A stretch of 64,000 nucleotides of DNA from Trichothermofontia sichuanensis B231 (GTDB lineage: Bacteria > Cyanobacteriota > Cyanobacteriia > B231). The notes below the pieces were generated by a model. The model worked only from the letters and a program-made list of their open reading frames with translations. It was not told the DNA's origin and searched no databases. How positions within the stretch are numbered: position 1 is the stretch's first letter; each line of letters starts with the position of its first letter. The stretch spans positions 3,367,741 to 3,431,740 of the forward strand of contig NZ_CP110848.1 of assembly GCF_026240635.1 (NCBI RefSeq), read 5' to 3'. Shown one piece after another: positions 42,500 through 51,169 of the stretch. The translations under genes and the position numbers were made by a program.

Positions 42500-43110
42500 C
42501 CAAGCCCGCCATTCTTCAACCCGGACAGTCTTATACCTTTAGGCAATACTTTGAGATGGCCTATGAGCCAGAAGATATTCTGGCAGAGTTTGGCTATACC
42601 CTACAGCGATCGGTTCTCTCCCTGCCCCAATCTACCGCAGACCTCGATCGCCTCGATGATTTGAAAAGCCGCATCCAAGAAAGCCTCCCCTACATCAGCC
42701 TTACCAGCGAAGCCGCCCGCCGTGAACTGCTCATTGCTCCCCTCTTACTCGATGTGGTGCATTACACCCGCGCCCAACTCCGCATCGAATATCCCCTCAC
42801 CGTTACCGAACAGCTTAAAGGCTCCCTCGACTATTACCTTTATTCAGTGGGCAAACTGCTAGTAGTTGAGGCCAAAAACGCAGACTTAGCTAGAGGCTTT
42901 ACCCAACTTGCTGTTGAACTCATCGCCCTCGACCAATGGACAGACAGCGAGCAACCGATTCTGCAAGGAGCCGTTTCTACAGGCGACATCTGGCAATTGG
43001 GTATCTTACACCGAGAGCGAAAGCAAATTCAACAAGGATTAACGCTATACCGAGTGCCAGACGATCTAGAAAGTTTGATGCGTATTCTCGTTAAGATTTT
43101 AGAACCGTAG
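42496..43110 (+). CDS. PD-(D/E)XK-like protein, putative nuclease
   Basis: A 204-residue protein. An N-terminal helical part (LDRLDDLKSRIQESLPYISL, EAARRELLIAPLLLDVVHYT) leads to a core GSLDYYLYSVGKLLVVEAKN. Asp at SLDYYL, then Glu and Lys in VVEAKNAD, fits the D...(E)xK metal site of the PD-(D/E)XK superfamily; FTQLAVELIALDQW is a typical following helix. It is coupled (ATGA) to the small fragment upstream and lies between the methyltransferase and the helicase, so it is a plausible cutting subunit of the locus. Direct biochemical assignment is not possible from sequence. Confidence 0.7.
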   Translation: MTKPAILQPGQSYTFRQYFEMAYEPEDILAEFGYTLQRSVLSLPQSTADLDRLDDLKSRIQESLPYISLTSEAARRELLIAPLLLDVVHYTRAQLRIEYPLTVTEQLKGSLDYYLYSVGKLLVVEAKNADLARGFTQLAVELIALDQWTDSEQPILQGAVSTGDIWQLGILHRERKQIQQGLTLYRVPDDLESLMRILVKILEP

Positions 43111-43117
43111 GCTCGCC

Positions 43118-43228
43118 ATGCTTAGAACCCAGATCATCCACTGCAAAGTAACTCAAGATATTAATCTCTACCATGTTCCTGCCGATTTGGAAGACCTGTT
43201 GCGAATTTTAGTCAGCATTCTTATTTAA
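43118..43228 (+). pseudogene. Duplicated 3' fragment of the PD-(D/E)XK-like gene
   Basis: A 36-codon frame, MLRTQIIHCKVTQDINLYHV and PADLEDLLRILVSILI, mirrors the end of the preceding gene (LTLYRVPDDLESLMRILVKI). It is probably the remnant of a second paralogue whose 5' part was deleted. Confidence 0.7.
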
Positions 43229-43249
43229 GTACCTGAAAGGAAGTGAACG

Positions 43250-43474
43250 ATGAACTACCGCGAAAGAATCACGATCGAACCGGGTAAACGTAGTGGCAAA
43301 CCTTGCATTCGCGGAATGCGAATTACAGTCTATGACGTACTTTCCTATCTTGCTTCTGGCATGACCTATCAAGAAATTCTTAACGATTTTCCTTATCTCA
43401 CTCAAGAAGATATTCTGGCTTGCTTGAGCTATGCCGCTGATCGAGAACGTCAGACTCTGTTGGTTCAGGCATGA
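43250..43474 (+). CDS. DUF433-family protein, antitoxin-like
   Basis: A 74-residue DUF433 protein: RITIEPGKRSGKPCIRGMRI, TVYDVLSYLASGMTYQEILN, DFPYLTQEDILACLSYAADR. Ribosome site AAGGAAG. Its stop overlaps an ATG (ATGAAGCCACTG) whose frame is not toxin-like, so the usual DUF5615 partner is absent; only the helicase follows. Second orphan DUF433 in the island. Confidence 0.85.
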   Translation: MNYRERITIEPGKRSGKPCIRGMRITVYDVLSYLASGMTYQEILNDFPYLTQEDILACLSYAADRERQTLLVQA

Positions 43475-43535
43475 AGCCACTGCGACTCAACCCTTGGAAT
43501 TTTGACCCTCTACTAAAGCTGCAAATTTCCTCCCC

Positions 43536-46500
43536 ATGCTCGATGCCGTCATCCAAGACCTCATCCGTCAACAACGCCCCTACTACCTGCCCCAAAGCAA
43601 CCCCATCAAGGGCGTTGGCAGTCAATACTGGCTCACGTTTCAGCATCGCGATGCTGATAAGGGAGGCAACTTCCTAAAAAATATCGTCGCCCTCCTGGGT
43701 TTCAAAGACAAAGCCGTTCCCCACAAGGTGATTCGGATTGACCCCAGCACCGCCAAAATTTACACCTACCATCCTCGCACCCCAGGGGATCTGCCTTCGC
43801 CTGCGCTGCTCCGTACCGGTAACCTCAAGGTCATTGAAAAGTTTCTGCTGTTAGAGCGCACTACTAAAGAACCCGCCCTGCTCAGTGGCAGCTTCCGCGA
43901 AATTAAAGGCATCAAGCGCCGCTACACCCTCCCCGATCAACTTGATGCCTACAACACAATAACGGCTCAAATGCTGGAGCGCAGCCGTCTCTATCGCCGC
44001 TCCACTGCCTACTTCGATAGTGGTGTACTCAAACTGTACGAAGAACCGCTGCAAACCATTGTCCAAACCGAAGGCCAGATCCGGCTGCTCATGGACTGGC
44101 AGGGCTTCACCAAACGCGCTGATGTGGCCGAACTGGAAAAACTGCACAATCCTGACTACCGCGCCCAATTTATTCAGCGCTCCTTGCAAGAGTTTCTTCA
44201 GGGGCTAGAGGACAGCGCCTTCAACGGCACTCAAATTATGGCGGAATTAGTACGCCTAGGGTTCTTGCAAATCAAGCTGATCAAAATGAGCCAGGGCCGA
44301 TCGCTCTACCACAAGAAGACGGGGATCTATAGCGATCGCCTCGATAATCACATCCTGCACGAAGGTTCCGACAACTTCACCCGTGCTGCCCACTCCCGCA
44401 ATGCGGAAAGCGTCACCTTCCTCTGGTCGTGGAATTCACTGGAGGATCAGGAAACGATTGACCAAAGCATTCAGGAATTCGATCGCGAATGGCAGCATCC
44501 AGATCTGGCCTATGACCTGACTCAAGAATTTCTCCAGCAGGTGTTGCAGGAATACGATCGTCGCACCCAGCAACGGCAACCCCGCATCGAGGCAATCACC
44601 CCTGACGAACTTCCCCCCGGCGAGACCACCGAGGTCAAAATTACCGGCGACAACCTGGATCAAGTCGATACCATTACCATCCGCGATAACCCACTGGTAG
44701 AAGTCAACATCACCGAACAAACCTCAAAGGAAATCACCGCCGATGTCACCGTCTCGCCCGACCACCCGCCCCAACCAATTACCGATTTTTGCGTCAAAGA
44801 TAGCACGGGTGGTGAGTACACGATTCAACCCCAGAAAACGCCCAAAATTGCCCAGGTTGAAGAACTCCCCCCCTTCGATGAAATTGTAGGCTTCCAGGAG
44901 GCCGTCGAACTGATTCTGTCTGGCCAGCATGGCACGCCCAATGACTTCCTCTACTGGTTAGCCCAGCAACGCCCCCGCCAATTCCGGGTTGAGCAAAGCG
45001 ATCTGCTGGATGAACTGGTGAACCAAGGAACGCTGTTTGAACACCAGAAATCCGGCGCACAACACTGCCTGCGGGTCATGCAAGATTTTGGTGTTGCCGT
45101 CTGTGCCGATGCCGTGGGGTTAGGGAAAACCCGGCTGGCCGCAGCCGTAGCTCGTCTCTATCGCCAACAGCATGGGCAGGCAAAAATCGCGATCATTGCG
45201 GCTCGCAAACTGCACGATAACTGGAAGCGCGAGATGGATGAACTGGGTTTTCGGGACAGCGACTACGAGCTATACAACAAAAACCTGATGAGCCGCAAGG
45301 GAACAGGCTTTATTGATGACTTCAACCGTTACGGTGGCCCCGACTTAGTCATTATCGATGAGGCTCACGAAGGCATCCGCAACTATCAGAATCGGATTCA
45401 CAAGCTCTGTCTGCAAATTCGCGATCGCGATCGTGCCTCTGGACGACAGCGACACTTCCTGTTGCTGACGGCAACCCCCTGGAACAACCGCCGTGAGGAC
45501 ATCTACAACATCCTCCAGCCCTTTCTAACTCGACCAGAAGGCTTCACCGAGGCTGGGTTTCCGCCAGAAGTCGCCCAGTGGTTCCAGAATCGGGAAACGG
45601 GCGTAGAGCAATTCACCGACGATTCCGCCTTGTTCCGTCGCACCTATCGCGAACTGTTTTTGCAACGCACCCGCCAAATGCTCCGCGATGCCATGCCCGA
45701 TCTCAATGTGTATGCCCAGCGTCAGGCAGAATGGCTCCCTGTGCACTTTGAAGACAGCACGGAACAGGCCCTAGAGCAAATCTTCACCCAGTTTGAAACC
45801 CAACTCTATATCCCCTTTGCTGACCCGGTACGTTACCTAACCGGCAGTGTGGAACAACGCGCCCTGCTGCAAAATCAACGCCGTTTTTTCCTGCAACGGG
45901 CCGAGTCCAGTATGTATGCGCTGAAACGCACGATCGTTAACTTTCGTGCCCGGATCGCACAAATGCGATCGCGCCTGAGCAACGTTACCCCAGATGCCGA
46001 TGGCTTAAAGCAGTTTCTCTTGCTCCACTACGGCTTTGAGTCCGATACTCCCCTCTCCCAAGTTGGGAGAGGGGCTGGGGGTGAGGGCTTCTTGGACGAT
46101 CACGCCCCCTACGATGAAGATTACGGAGATGACGAAGATTATGAAGAGGAAGACGCAGCAGATGAAGAAACCGCCGCTGCTGAACAGCAGGAGAAGCGAC
46201 AACAACTCCGCCGCACCATCGATCGGGCGATCGAGCGTCTACAGTCCGATCCAACTGAAGCCGACCGCATTTATCACCTGATGCAGTCCGCCTGTGACCA
46301 TGATTTACAGCAATTGCAAGCCATTCAAGACCTGTTAGCCGATGAATTCGTTAAAGACCACAAACGGGAACAGGTCACAGCCAAGGTACGAGAACTGGTC
46401 AGCCAAGGGCACAAAGTCCTGCTGATTTCCACTTTCGCAGATACCGTTCTCGATTACTACCGCTATATGGCCCAAGACCCAACAATTGTGAGTCAGGGTA

Positions 46501-46817
46501 TTGGCATGGCGATCGGGGGAACCAAACGCTACTTCCCTGATTCTGATAGTCGTGCCGTTCAAGTCGCACCGCATAATGTGGCCAAATCAGGACGGCAACG
46601 TACAGGGATTAAACGGTTAGAGCTTTTGCGGTTATTTGCCCCCGTGGCAACCTGTCGGCATCCCAGTGAGCGTCCCAGTGCCGACGAAGAGATTCAAGTG
46701 CTGCTTGGTTCAGAAACCCTCTCTGTAGGGCAAAACCTCCAAGATGCCGACTATTTGATCAACATTGACTTGCCCTGGGAACCCGATGACGCTCGAACAA
46801 CGCATTGGCCGCATTGA
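43536..46817 (+). CDS. PLD-like / TIG-like / SNF2 helicase, main part (frameshifted)
   Basis: 1093 residues. Residues about 150-340 form a phospholipase-D-like domain with HKKTGIYSD and EGSDNFTRAA (HKD-like and GSxNFT motifs). Residues about 348-432 have an IPT/TIG-like pattern (ITPDELPPGETTEVKITGDN). A SNF2 motor follows: ADAVGLGKTRLAAAVARL (motif I, about 525-540), VIIDEAHEG (II), LLTATPWNN (III), VLLISTFADTVLDYYRYM (IV), SETLSVGQNLQDADYLINID (V). In motif VI an extra G at 46777-46779 changes DLPWNPMTLEQR to DLPWEPDDARTT and ends the frame at 46817. A 41-bp repeat is read in frame near residue 840, followed by an acidic stretch (YDEDYGDDEDYEEEDAADEE). Likely a DNA translocase/nuclease of the methyltransferase locus. 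Confidence 0.82.
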   Translation: MLDAVIQDLIRQQRPYYLPQSNPIKGVGSQYWLTFQHRDADKGGNFLKNIVALLGFKDKAVPHKVIRIDPSTAKIYTYHPRTPGDLPSPALLRTGNLKVIEKFLLLERTTKEPALLSGSFREIKGIKRRYTLPDQLDAYNTITAQMLERSRLYRRSTAYFDSGVLKLYEEPLQTIVQTEGQIRLLMDWQGFTKRADVAELEKLHNPDYRAQFIQRSLQEFLQGLEDSAFNGTQIMAELVRLGFLQIKLIKMSQGRSLYHKKTGIYSDRLDNHILHEGSDNFTRAAHSRNAESVTFLWSWNSLEDQETIDQSIQEFDREWQHPDLAYDLTQEFLQQVLQEYDRRTQQRQPRIEAITPDELPPGETTEVKITGDNLDQVDTITIRDNPLVEVNITEQTSKEITADVTVSPDHPPQPITDFCVKDSTGGEYTIQPQKTPKIAQVEELPPFDEIVGFQEAVELILSGQHGTPNDFLYWLAQQRPRQFRVEQSDLLDELVNQGTLFEHQKSGAQHCLRVMQDFGVAVCADAVGLGKTRLAAAVARLYRQQHGQAKIAIIAARKLHDNWKREMDELGFRDSDYELYNKNLMSRKGTGFIDDFNRYGGPDLVIIDEAHEGIRNYQNRIHKLCLQIRDRDRASGRQRHFLLLTATPWNNRREDIYNILQPFLTRPEGFTEAGFPPEVAQWFQNRETGVEQFTDDSALFRRTYRELFLQRTRQMLRDAMPDLNVYAQRQAEWLPVHFEDSTEQALEQIFTQFETQLYIPFADPVRYLTGSVEQRALLQNQRRFFLQRAESSMYALKRTIVNFRARIAQMRSRLSNVTPDADGLKQFLLLHYGFESDTPLSQVGRGAGGEGFLDDHAPYDEDYGDDEDYEEEDAADEETAAAEQQEKRQQLRRTIDRAIERLQSDPTEADRIYHLMQSACDHDLQQLQAIQDLLADEFVKDHKREQVTAKVRELVSQGHKVLLISTFADTVLDYYRYMAQDPTIVSQGIGMAIGGTKRYFPDSDSRAVQVAPHNVAKSGRQRTGIKRLELLRLFAPVATCRHPSERPSADEEIQVLLGSETLSVGQNLQDADYLINIDLPWEPDDARTTHWPH
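46048..46088 (+). repeat. 41-bp palindromic repeat read in frame in the helicase
   Basis: Identical to 37308-37348 and also read as PLSQVGRGAGGEG. It interrupts the helicase between FLLLHYGFESDT and FLDDHAPYDE. Confidence 0.9.
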
Positions 46818-47829
46818 CCGACCCAAGCAGCACCGGGCCGAAAATATCTACATCTATTACGCGAATAGCGAAAGTCAGTTGCTGCGCCAAGCCAGCCGCC
46901 TTGCCAACCTGAACAAAAAGCTCATTGGCACAGGGGCGACGCAACCGGATGGAACCTTACAAGCGGTTCCCAATGTGAATGATTTAGGTGCTTCTATCTA
47001 TGGCGACACGCTCTTCGACGACACCATCCTGCCGGGGTATGTCGATTTTATTCGCAGCCTGGTGGCGACCAGACGGCAGACCCAGGAGAGTTTTCAGGAA
47101 AAGCAATACTGTCAGCAAGAAACCGCACGCGACCTCTACACCCAACAAGAAATCCTCTTTTCCGAAGACATTAGCCAACGGCTCAAGGCTCTAGGGGATG
47201 ATTACCCGGCCAACCCCATCGCTCTGGGCAGACGTACCGGCGAGCCAGGCGAGGCGATCGGCTTAGCCGCCCTCTTAATCGAATACTTCGGCCCTAACGG
47301 CGAACCCATCCCCGATCGGCAAGAGCGAGTGTTCTGGAATGATCAGACTGGGGAGCGGGATGCCTATGGCATTGCCATCTCCACGGCTGTTAAAACACCG
47401 GAAGCTGGCGATGTCTTCTCGGCTAAGCATCTTCGCGCCATGGCGCAAACCGTCTACACACAACTGGTTGCCCTAAAGACGCAACGAGCACAACAACTCA
47501 GCCAGATGGAAACGATCGAGAATGTTACCCTAACCTCAGAGCGACTCAATCAGATTCAGCAGCGAATTAGCACGTTAGAAAGCCTTCCCGCTGGCCTCGA
47601 TCGCCAGACCGTCAAAGACACACTCAAAAAGTTGAACACCTGGAAGGGTATTAAATCCGTTCAGAAACTCTTGCGAGACTATACTGATGGCACCAAAGCT
47701 CAGCTAGAGACATCCACCTTTATTACAGAACTGGTCAAAGACACTGACGAAAAGAACTTGATTTTGAGTGACGGGGTTAGACCAACAACACTCTCGGTCA
47801 AGCTACTAGCAATGCTTTTGCGAGCATGA
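46780..47829 (+). pseudogene. SNF2 helicase 3' part, out of frame with the main part
   Basis: Starting from NPMTLEQRIGRIDRPKQHRA (helicase motif VI with both arginines), this frame encodes the remaining ~350 residues: IYIYYANSESQLLRQASRLA and a long helical C-terminal domain ending LSVKLLAMLLRA. It has no start of its own with a ribosome site (an ATG at 46765 is in coding overlap). Deleting one G from TGGGAACCCG at 46776-46785 fuses it to the upstream frame and restores a standard SNF2 protein of about 1440 residues. Confidence 0.85.
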
Positions 47830-47839
47830 ATTCTCAGTC

Positions 47840-48994
47840 TCACCCCCGAATCTGCACCGGCATCACCAAATAGGTCATCTTCATCGCCCCCAAGGGCGTC
47901 ACGATCGCGGGCATATTCGGCTGGTTACACTGGAGTTGGATTGCTGCCGAGGAGATGGCCTTGAGCGCATCCTGTAAATACTTCACGTTGAAAGCAATTT
48001 CTAAATCCTCTCCCAACACCTGGACCGGGATCTGCTCTTCCCCACTGCCCACATCCGGCGCTTCCACCGATAGGGCGATCGCCTGGTTCACGCTGTCGAT
48101 CGTCACCTTCACCACATTGTTCTTCTGCTCGGCAATGACCGCGATCCGATCCAATGCCCCGGCCAACAGCTTCCGCTCCACCGTCACCTGGGTGCTAAAT
48201 TCACGCGGGATCAACTGGCAATAGTTGGGATATTGCCCATCCAAGGTCCGTGTCGTTAGGTATTGATCCCCCCACTGGAACACCGTCTGGCCCTGATCAA
48301 AATACAGTGCGATCGCCTCCCCAGTATTACTGGTGCCAATCATCCGCTCCAGATCGCGCAACGCCTTAGCCGGGACCGTCACCGCAAACCCAGCCGCCGG
48401 CGGCTGGGAAACCGCCGCATCTTCCGGGGGATTTTCCGTCTCCACCACCGCCAACCGGTGCCCATCCGTCGCCGCAAATTCCAACCCATCCGGCAACACC
48501 TTCAGATGCACCCCCGTCAGAATCTGCTTGGTCTCATCCGAACTCGCCGCAAACAGTGTCCCCTGTACCCCCTGCACCAACGACTCCGCCGCCAACTTCA
48601 CTGGCTCCGCTGTCTGCATCAAGGGCAACTCTGGAAAATCCGCCGCCGCCAACCCTCGCACCTCATAGTGCCCAAACCGGGAAGCCAGCCGCGCCGTCGT
48701 CGGCTGGTCAGGGTCAATTGCCAGGGCAATTTCACTATCCCCAGGCAGCCGCGACACAATGTCACTCAACAACCGCGCCGGTAACGTAATCTCCCCAGGG
48801 GCTTGCACCTGAGCCGCAAAACTCGTCTGGATCCCCAGGCTCAGGTCAAAGGCCGTCAAACTCACCCGCTGGGTAGCCATATCCGCCGCCAGCAGCACAT
48901 TCGCCAATACCGGGTGGGTAGGCCGCGTCGGCACCGCCCGACTCACAAGCGACAGATGGGTGCTGAGGTCACTTTGGGAACAAACCAGTTTCAT
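47840..48994 (-). CDS. dnaN: DNA polymerase III sliding clamp (beta subunit)
   Basis: A 384-residue clamp that encircles DNA and tethers the replicative polymerase. Three topologically equal domains: MKLVCSQSDLSTHLSLVSRA (1), FAASSDETKQILTGVHLKVL and FAATDGHRLAVVE (2), and ALDRIAVIAEQKNNVVKVTI (3). The C-terminus ends in TYLVMPVQIRG, close to the usual YLVMPM. The MPV(Q)IRG variant is common in cyanobacteria. It converges on the helicase with a 10-bp gap, and the oriC candidate lies directly upstream. Confidence 0.97.
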   Translation of the reverse strand: MKLVCSQSDLSTHLSLVSRAVPTRPTHPVLANVLLAADMATQRVSLTAFDLSLGIQTSFAAQVQAPGEITLPARLLSDIVSRLPGDSEIALAIDPDQPTTARLASRFGHYEVRGLAAADFPELPLMQTAEPVKLAAESLVQGVQGTLFAASSDETKQILTGVHLKVLPDGLEFAATDGHRLAVVETENPPEDAAVSQPPAAGFAVTVPAKALRDLERMIGTSNTGEAIALYFDQGQTVFQWGDQYLTTRTLDGQYPNYCQLIPREFSTQVTVERKLLAGALDRIAVIAEQKNNVVKVTIDSVNQAIALSVEAPDVGSGEEQIPVQVLGEDLEIAFNVKYLQDALKAISSAAIQLQCNQPNMPAIVTPLGAMKMTYLVMPVQIRG

Positions 48995-49628
48995 GGAGAC
49001 CTTGCCTAGTTCAACAGGTTGAGCGAAAGGGGCTTGATAAACGGGATTTGGGAAAAGGCTGGGGAAATTGGGGAAAACGCGCCGCGCGGGCGGGCGGAAT
49101 GTTTAGTCGTCGTCTTAGTGGAATTGGTGCTGATCGTCTAACTCGTTAGAAAGAACTGGACTGAGATCCTAGCATCCTGACTTGCTTCAATCCAACCGTT
49201 GCCAGATGCCATTGGTTCATTGATCCCATTTGAATTTTGCTCTTACGCGTTTAAACGATCCCTTCTATTTTTTAAAAAATTAATTTAGTAGTAGTAGGGC
49301 CTGTGGAAATTGTGGATAAAATTTTAAAACCCTTATCCCACAAAGGTTACAGGCGCTCCAAGCCTGTGGAAAAACTGTGGAAAACTAAACGACTTTTCCA
49401 CAGAGTATTTATACCTAGGTCAGATTTCCCACAGGTTGGGGCGGTTTTCCACAAGATTCTCCACAGGGTTTTCCACAGAAAAAGGGGGTTTTTCCACAGG
49501 CCGATCGGCCCTTTACATCTCTTTACGATAAATTGTCACAAGATTTAACTTGAGGCTGGGGGGGGAATCAGGGTGGGTTAAGCTGGATGCGCTAGGCCCA
49601 TTTTGCTGAGGGGGAGGTGTTCATCCCC
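48995..49628. other. Intergenic region upstream of dnaN containing the oriC candidate
   Basis: No gene in 634 bp. From dnaN outward: a GC-rich patch (ACGCGCCGCGCGGGCGGGCG near 49077), moderately AT-rich DNA, a strongly AT-rich run at 49260-49290 (TATTTTTTAAAAAATTAATT), then the DnaA-box cluster at 49302-49498. Confidence 0.8.
49302..49498. other. oriC: Candidate chromosomal replication origin (oriC), DnaA-box cluster
   Basis: Six perfect TTTTCCACA boxes: plus strand at 49394, 49445, 49469 and 49490; minus strand at 49365 and 49376. There is one TTATCCACA (minus, 49311), plus near matches at 49302, 49333, 49425 and 49457. Eleven boxes in about 200 bp next to an AT-rich stretch (49260-49290, likely unwinding element) and dnaN is the layout described for cyanobacterial origins. 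Confidence 0.88.
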
Positions 49629-50825
49629 ATGCGCGATCGTGATCCAGACGGCGTGGATACAGCAGCCTTATTTGAGGCGGTGAAGCAGGAAGATTTGCAC
49701 CGGGTGCGGGCCTGTGTGGCGGCAGGAGTGCCGGTCAATGCCACCGACTCGAAGGGCACTACCCCTCTCCTGTTGGCAGCGCAGCAGGGGAATTTAGCCA
49801 TCGCGCAGGTCTTGATTGCGGCTGGTGCGGAGGTGAACCAGGTGCGATCGACCTTTGGCCTGACGGCCTTGATGTTGGCTGCTGCGAATTATCAGCCCCA
49901 GATGGTACGGTTGCTGCTGGATAAGGGGGCTGAGGTAAATGCCCAAAGTCAGGATGGCAGTACGGCGGTGATGATAGCGGCGTTGCGGGGGGATGCGGCG
50001 TCGGTGCGGTTGCTCGTGGCGGCGGGGGCCAAGGTCAATAGCTGGGATCATCAGGGGAATACGGCTCTGAATCTGGCGATCGCCAAAGGCCATACTGCTG
50101 TGGTTTCCCTGCTCCTAGCGGCGGGGGCGGACCCGCATCAATTGAGTGCCCAGGGGTTACCGTTGAATTTGGCAGTGGAGATGGGGCATTTGGACTGTGT
50201 ACGCCTTTTGTTAGATGCGGGGGCGGATCCCAATGCGACCGATGAAGAGGGGGAAACAGCGCTCCATGTGGCGGCGCTGGAGGGACAAACGGCGAGTGTG
50301 GAATTACTCTTGAATCGCGGTGCGCATCTCCATTGCCGCAGCTATTTGGGGGATACCCCCCTGCTGTTGGCGGCACTTCAGGCGCATCGGGGGGTGATGA
50401 CGTTGTTATTGAGCCGGGGAGCCAATGCCAATGACCACAATTTGGGTGAGTCGGTGCTGGCGATCGTGGCGATGCAGGGCCACTTGGATTTAGTCCAACT
50501 GCTGCTGGAGCATGGGGCTGATCCCAATTTGCGTCTCAAGCAGGGAAAGACCGTGTTGATGCAGGTGGCGGATTTGGGGGATGAGGAGATGGCGGCCTTG
50601 CTCCTGGCCCACGGGGCTGATCCCAATCTTCAGGATGAGGCGGGGGCAACGGCGTTGATGTGGGGAGCGCATCGAGGGCACGTGGCGGTGGTCAAAAAAC
50701 TGTTGGCGGCCAAGGCCAATGTGGCGCTGCGCAATCGAGTTGGCTATACGGCGTTGAAGTTGGCGGAGTTTAATGGTTATGAGGAAGTTGTGCAGGTATT
50801 AAAAGCCTTTGGGGCTACTGGGTGA
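49629..50825 (+). CDS. Ankyrin-repeat protein
   Basis: A 398-residue protein made almost wholly of about 11 ankyrin repeats of 33 residues (pattern G.T.L..A...G....V..LL..GAD.N). It starts AALFEAVKQEDLHRVRACVA and ends YEEVVQVLKAFGATG. I chose ATG 49629, 11 bp after the AGGGGGAGG site; a GTG at 49617 overlaps that site. No signal peptide or membrane helix, so it is a cytoplasmic protein-binding scaffold; partners are unknown. Its promoter must lie within or next to the oriC candidate. Confidence 0.92.
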   Translation: MRDRDPDGVDTAALFEAVKQEDLHRVRACVAAGVPVNATDSKGTTPLLLAAQQGNLAIAQVLIAAGAEVNQVRSTFGLTALMLAAANYQPQMVRLLLDKGAEVNAQSQDGSTAVMIAALRGDAASVRLLVAAGAKVNSWDHQGNTALNLAIAKGHTAVVSLLLAAGADPHQLSAQGLPLNLAVEMGHLDCVRLLLDAGADPNATDEEGETALHVAALEGQTASVELLLNRGAHLHCRSYLGDTPLLLAALQAHRGVMTLLLSRGANANDHNLGESVLAIVAMQGHLDLVQLLLEHGADPNLRLKQGKTVLMQVADLGDEEMAALLLAHGADPNLQDEAGATALMWGAHRGHVAVVKKLLAAKANVALRNRVGYTALKLAEFNGYEEVVQVLKAFGATG

Positions 50826-50881
50826 TGTTTGACGATCGCTCGTAAGAACTTGCTGATATTTTGTACTCTCCATGCCTACCG

Positions 50882-51094
50882 ATGTCTCCCATTACTGCTG
50901 TTAGTAAAGCGATTACCAATCTGAACGAAGCTGAGCGTCAGTTTAATATGATGGCTAATCCCCAACCCGATCGTCCCATTTTTGCTCTGGTGACGACGGG
51001 GGAAGATTTCCTTTTCCTGAAACGGCAAGGTCAGTACTATGCTCAATCCTATAAATTTACGCTGCTGTCAGATGCACACAATTGCACACAATAA
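50882..51094 (+). pseudogene. Internally deleted HsdR-N-like protein gene
   Basis: The start MSPITAVSKAITNLNEAERQ / FN resembles the N-terminus of cyanobacterial HsdR-N/type-I-R-like proteins. After 21 residues it jumps to MMANPQPDRPIFALVTTGED and FLFLKRQGQYYAQSYKFTLL, which normally lies ~100 residues later. The middle, containing the nuclease residues, is missing. Probably a remnant. Confidence 0.6.
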
Positions 51095-51169
51095 TCTATG
51101 GCGTGTCTTGCAGGTTCTGAAACGCATTACAGCTTGTTTCTGCTGAGCGAGAGATAGAAACTGTGGCCC

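Noticed and set aside
43471-43677. ORF overlapping the DUF433 stop as a partner toxin
   Set aside because: Its sequence is composed of Ser/Pro/Thr-rich translation of the helicase 5' end in another frame and has no PIN-like motif.
36986-47829. Locus as a DISARM system
   Set aside because: An adenine methylase, SNF2 helicase and PLD domain are present, but no drmA/drmB (DUF1998) genes exist and PLD is fused to the helicase.
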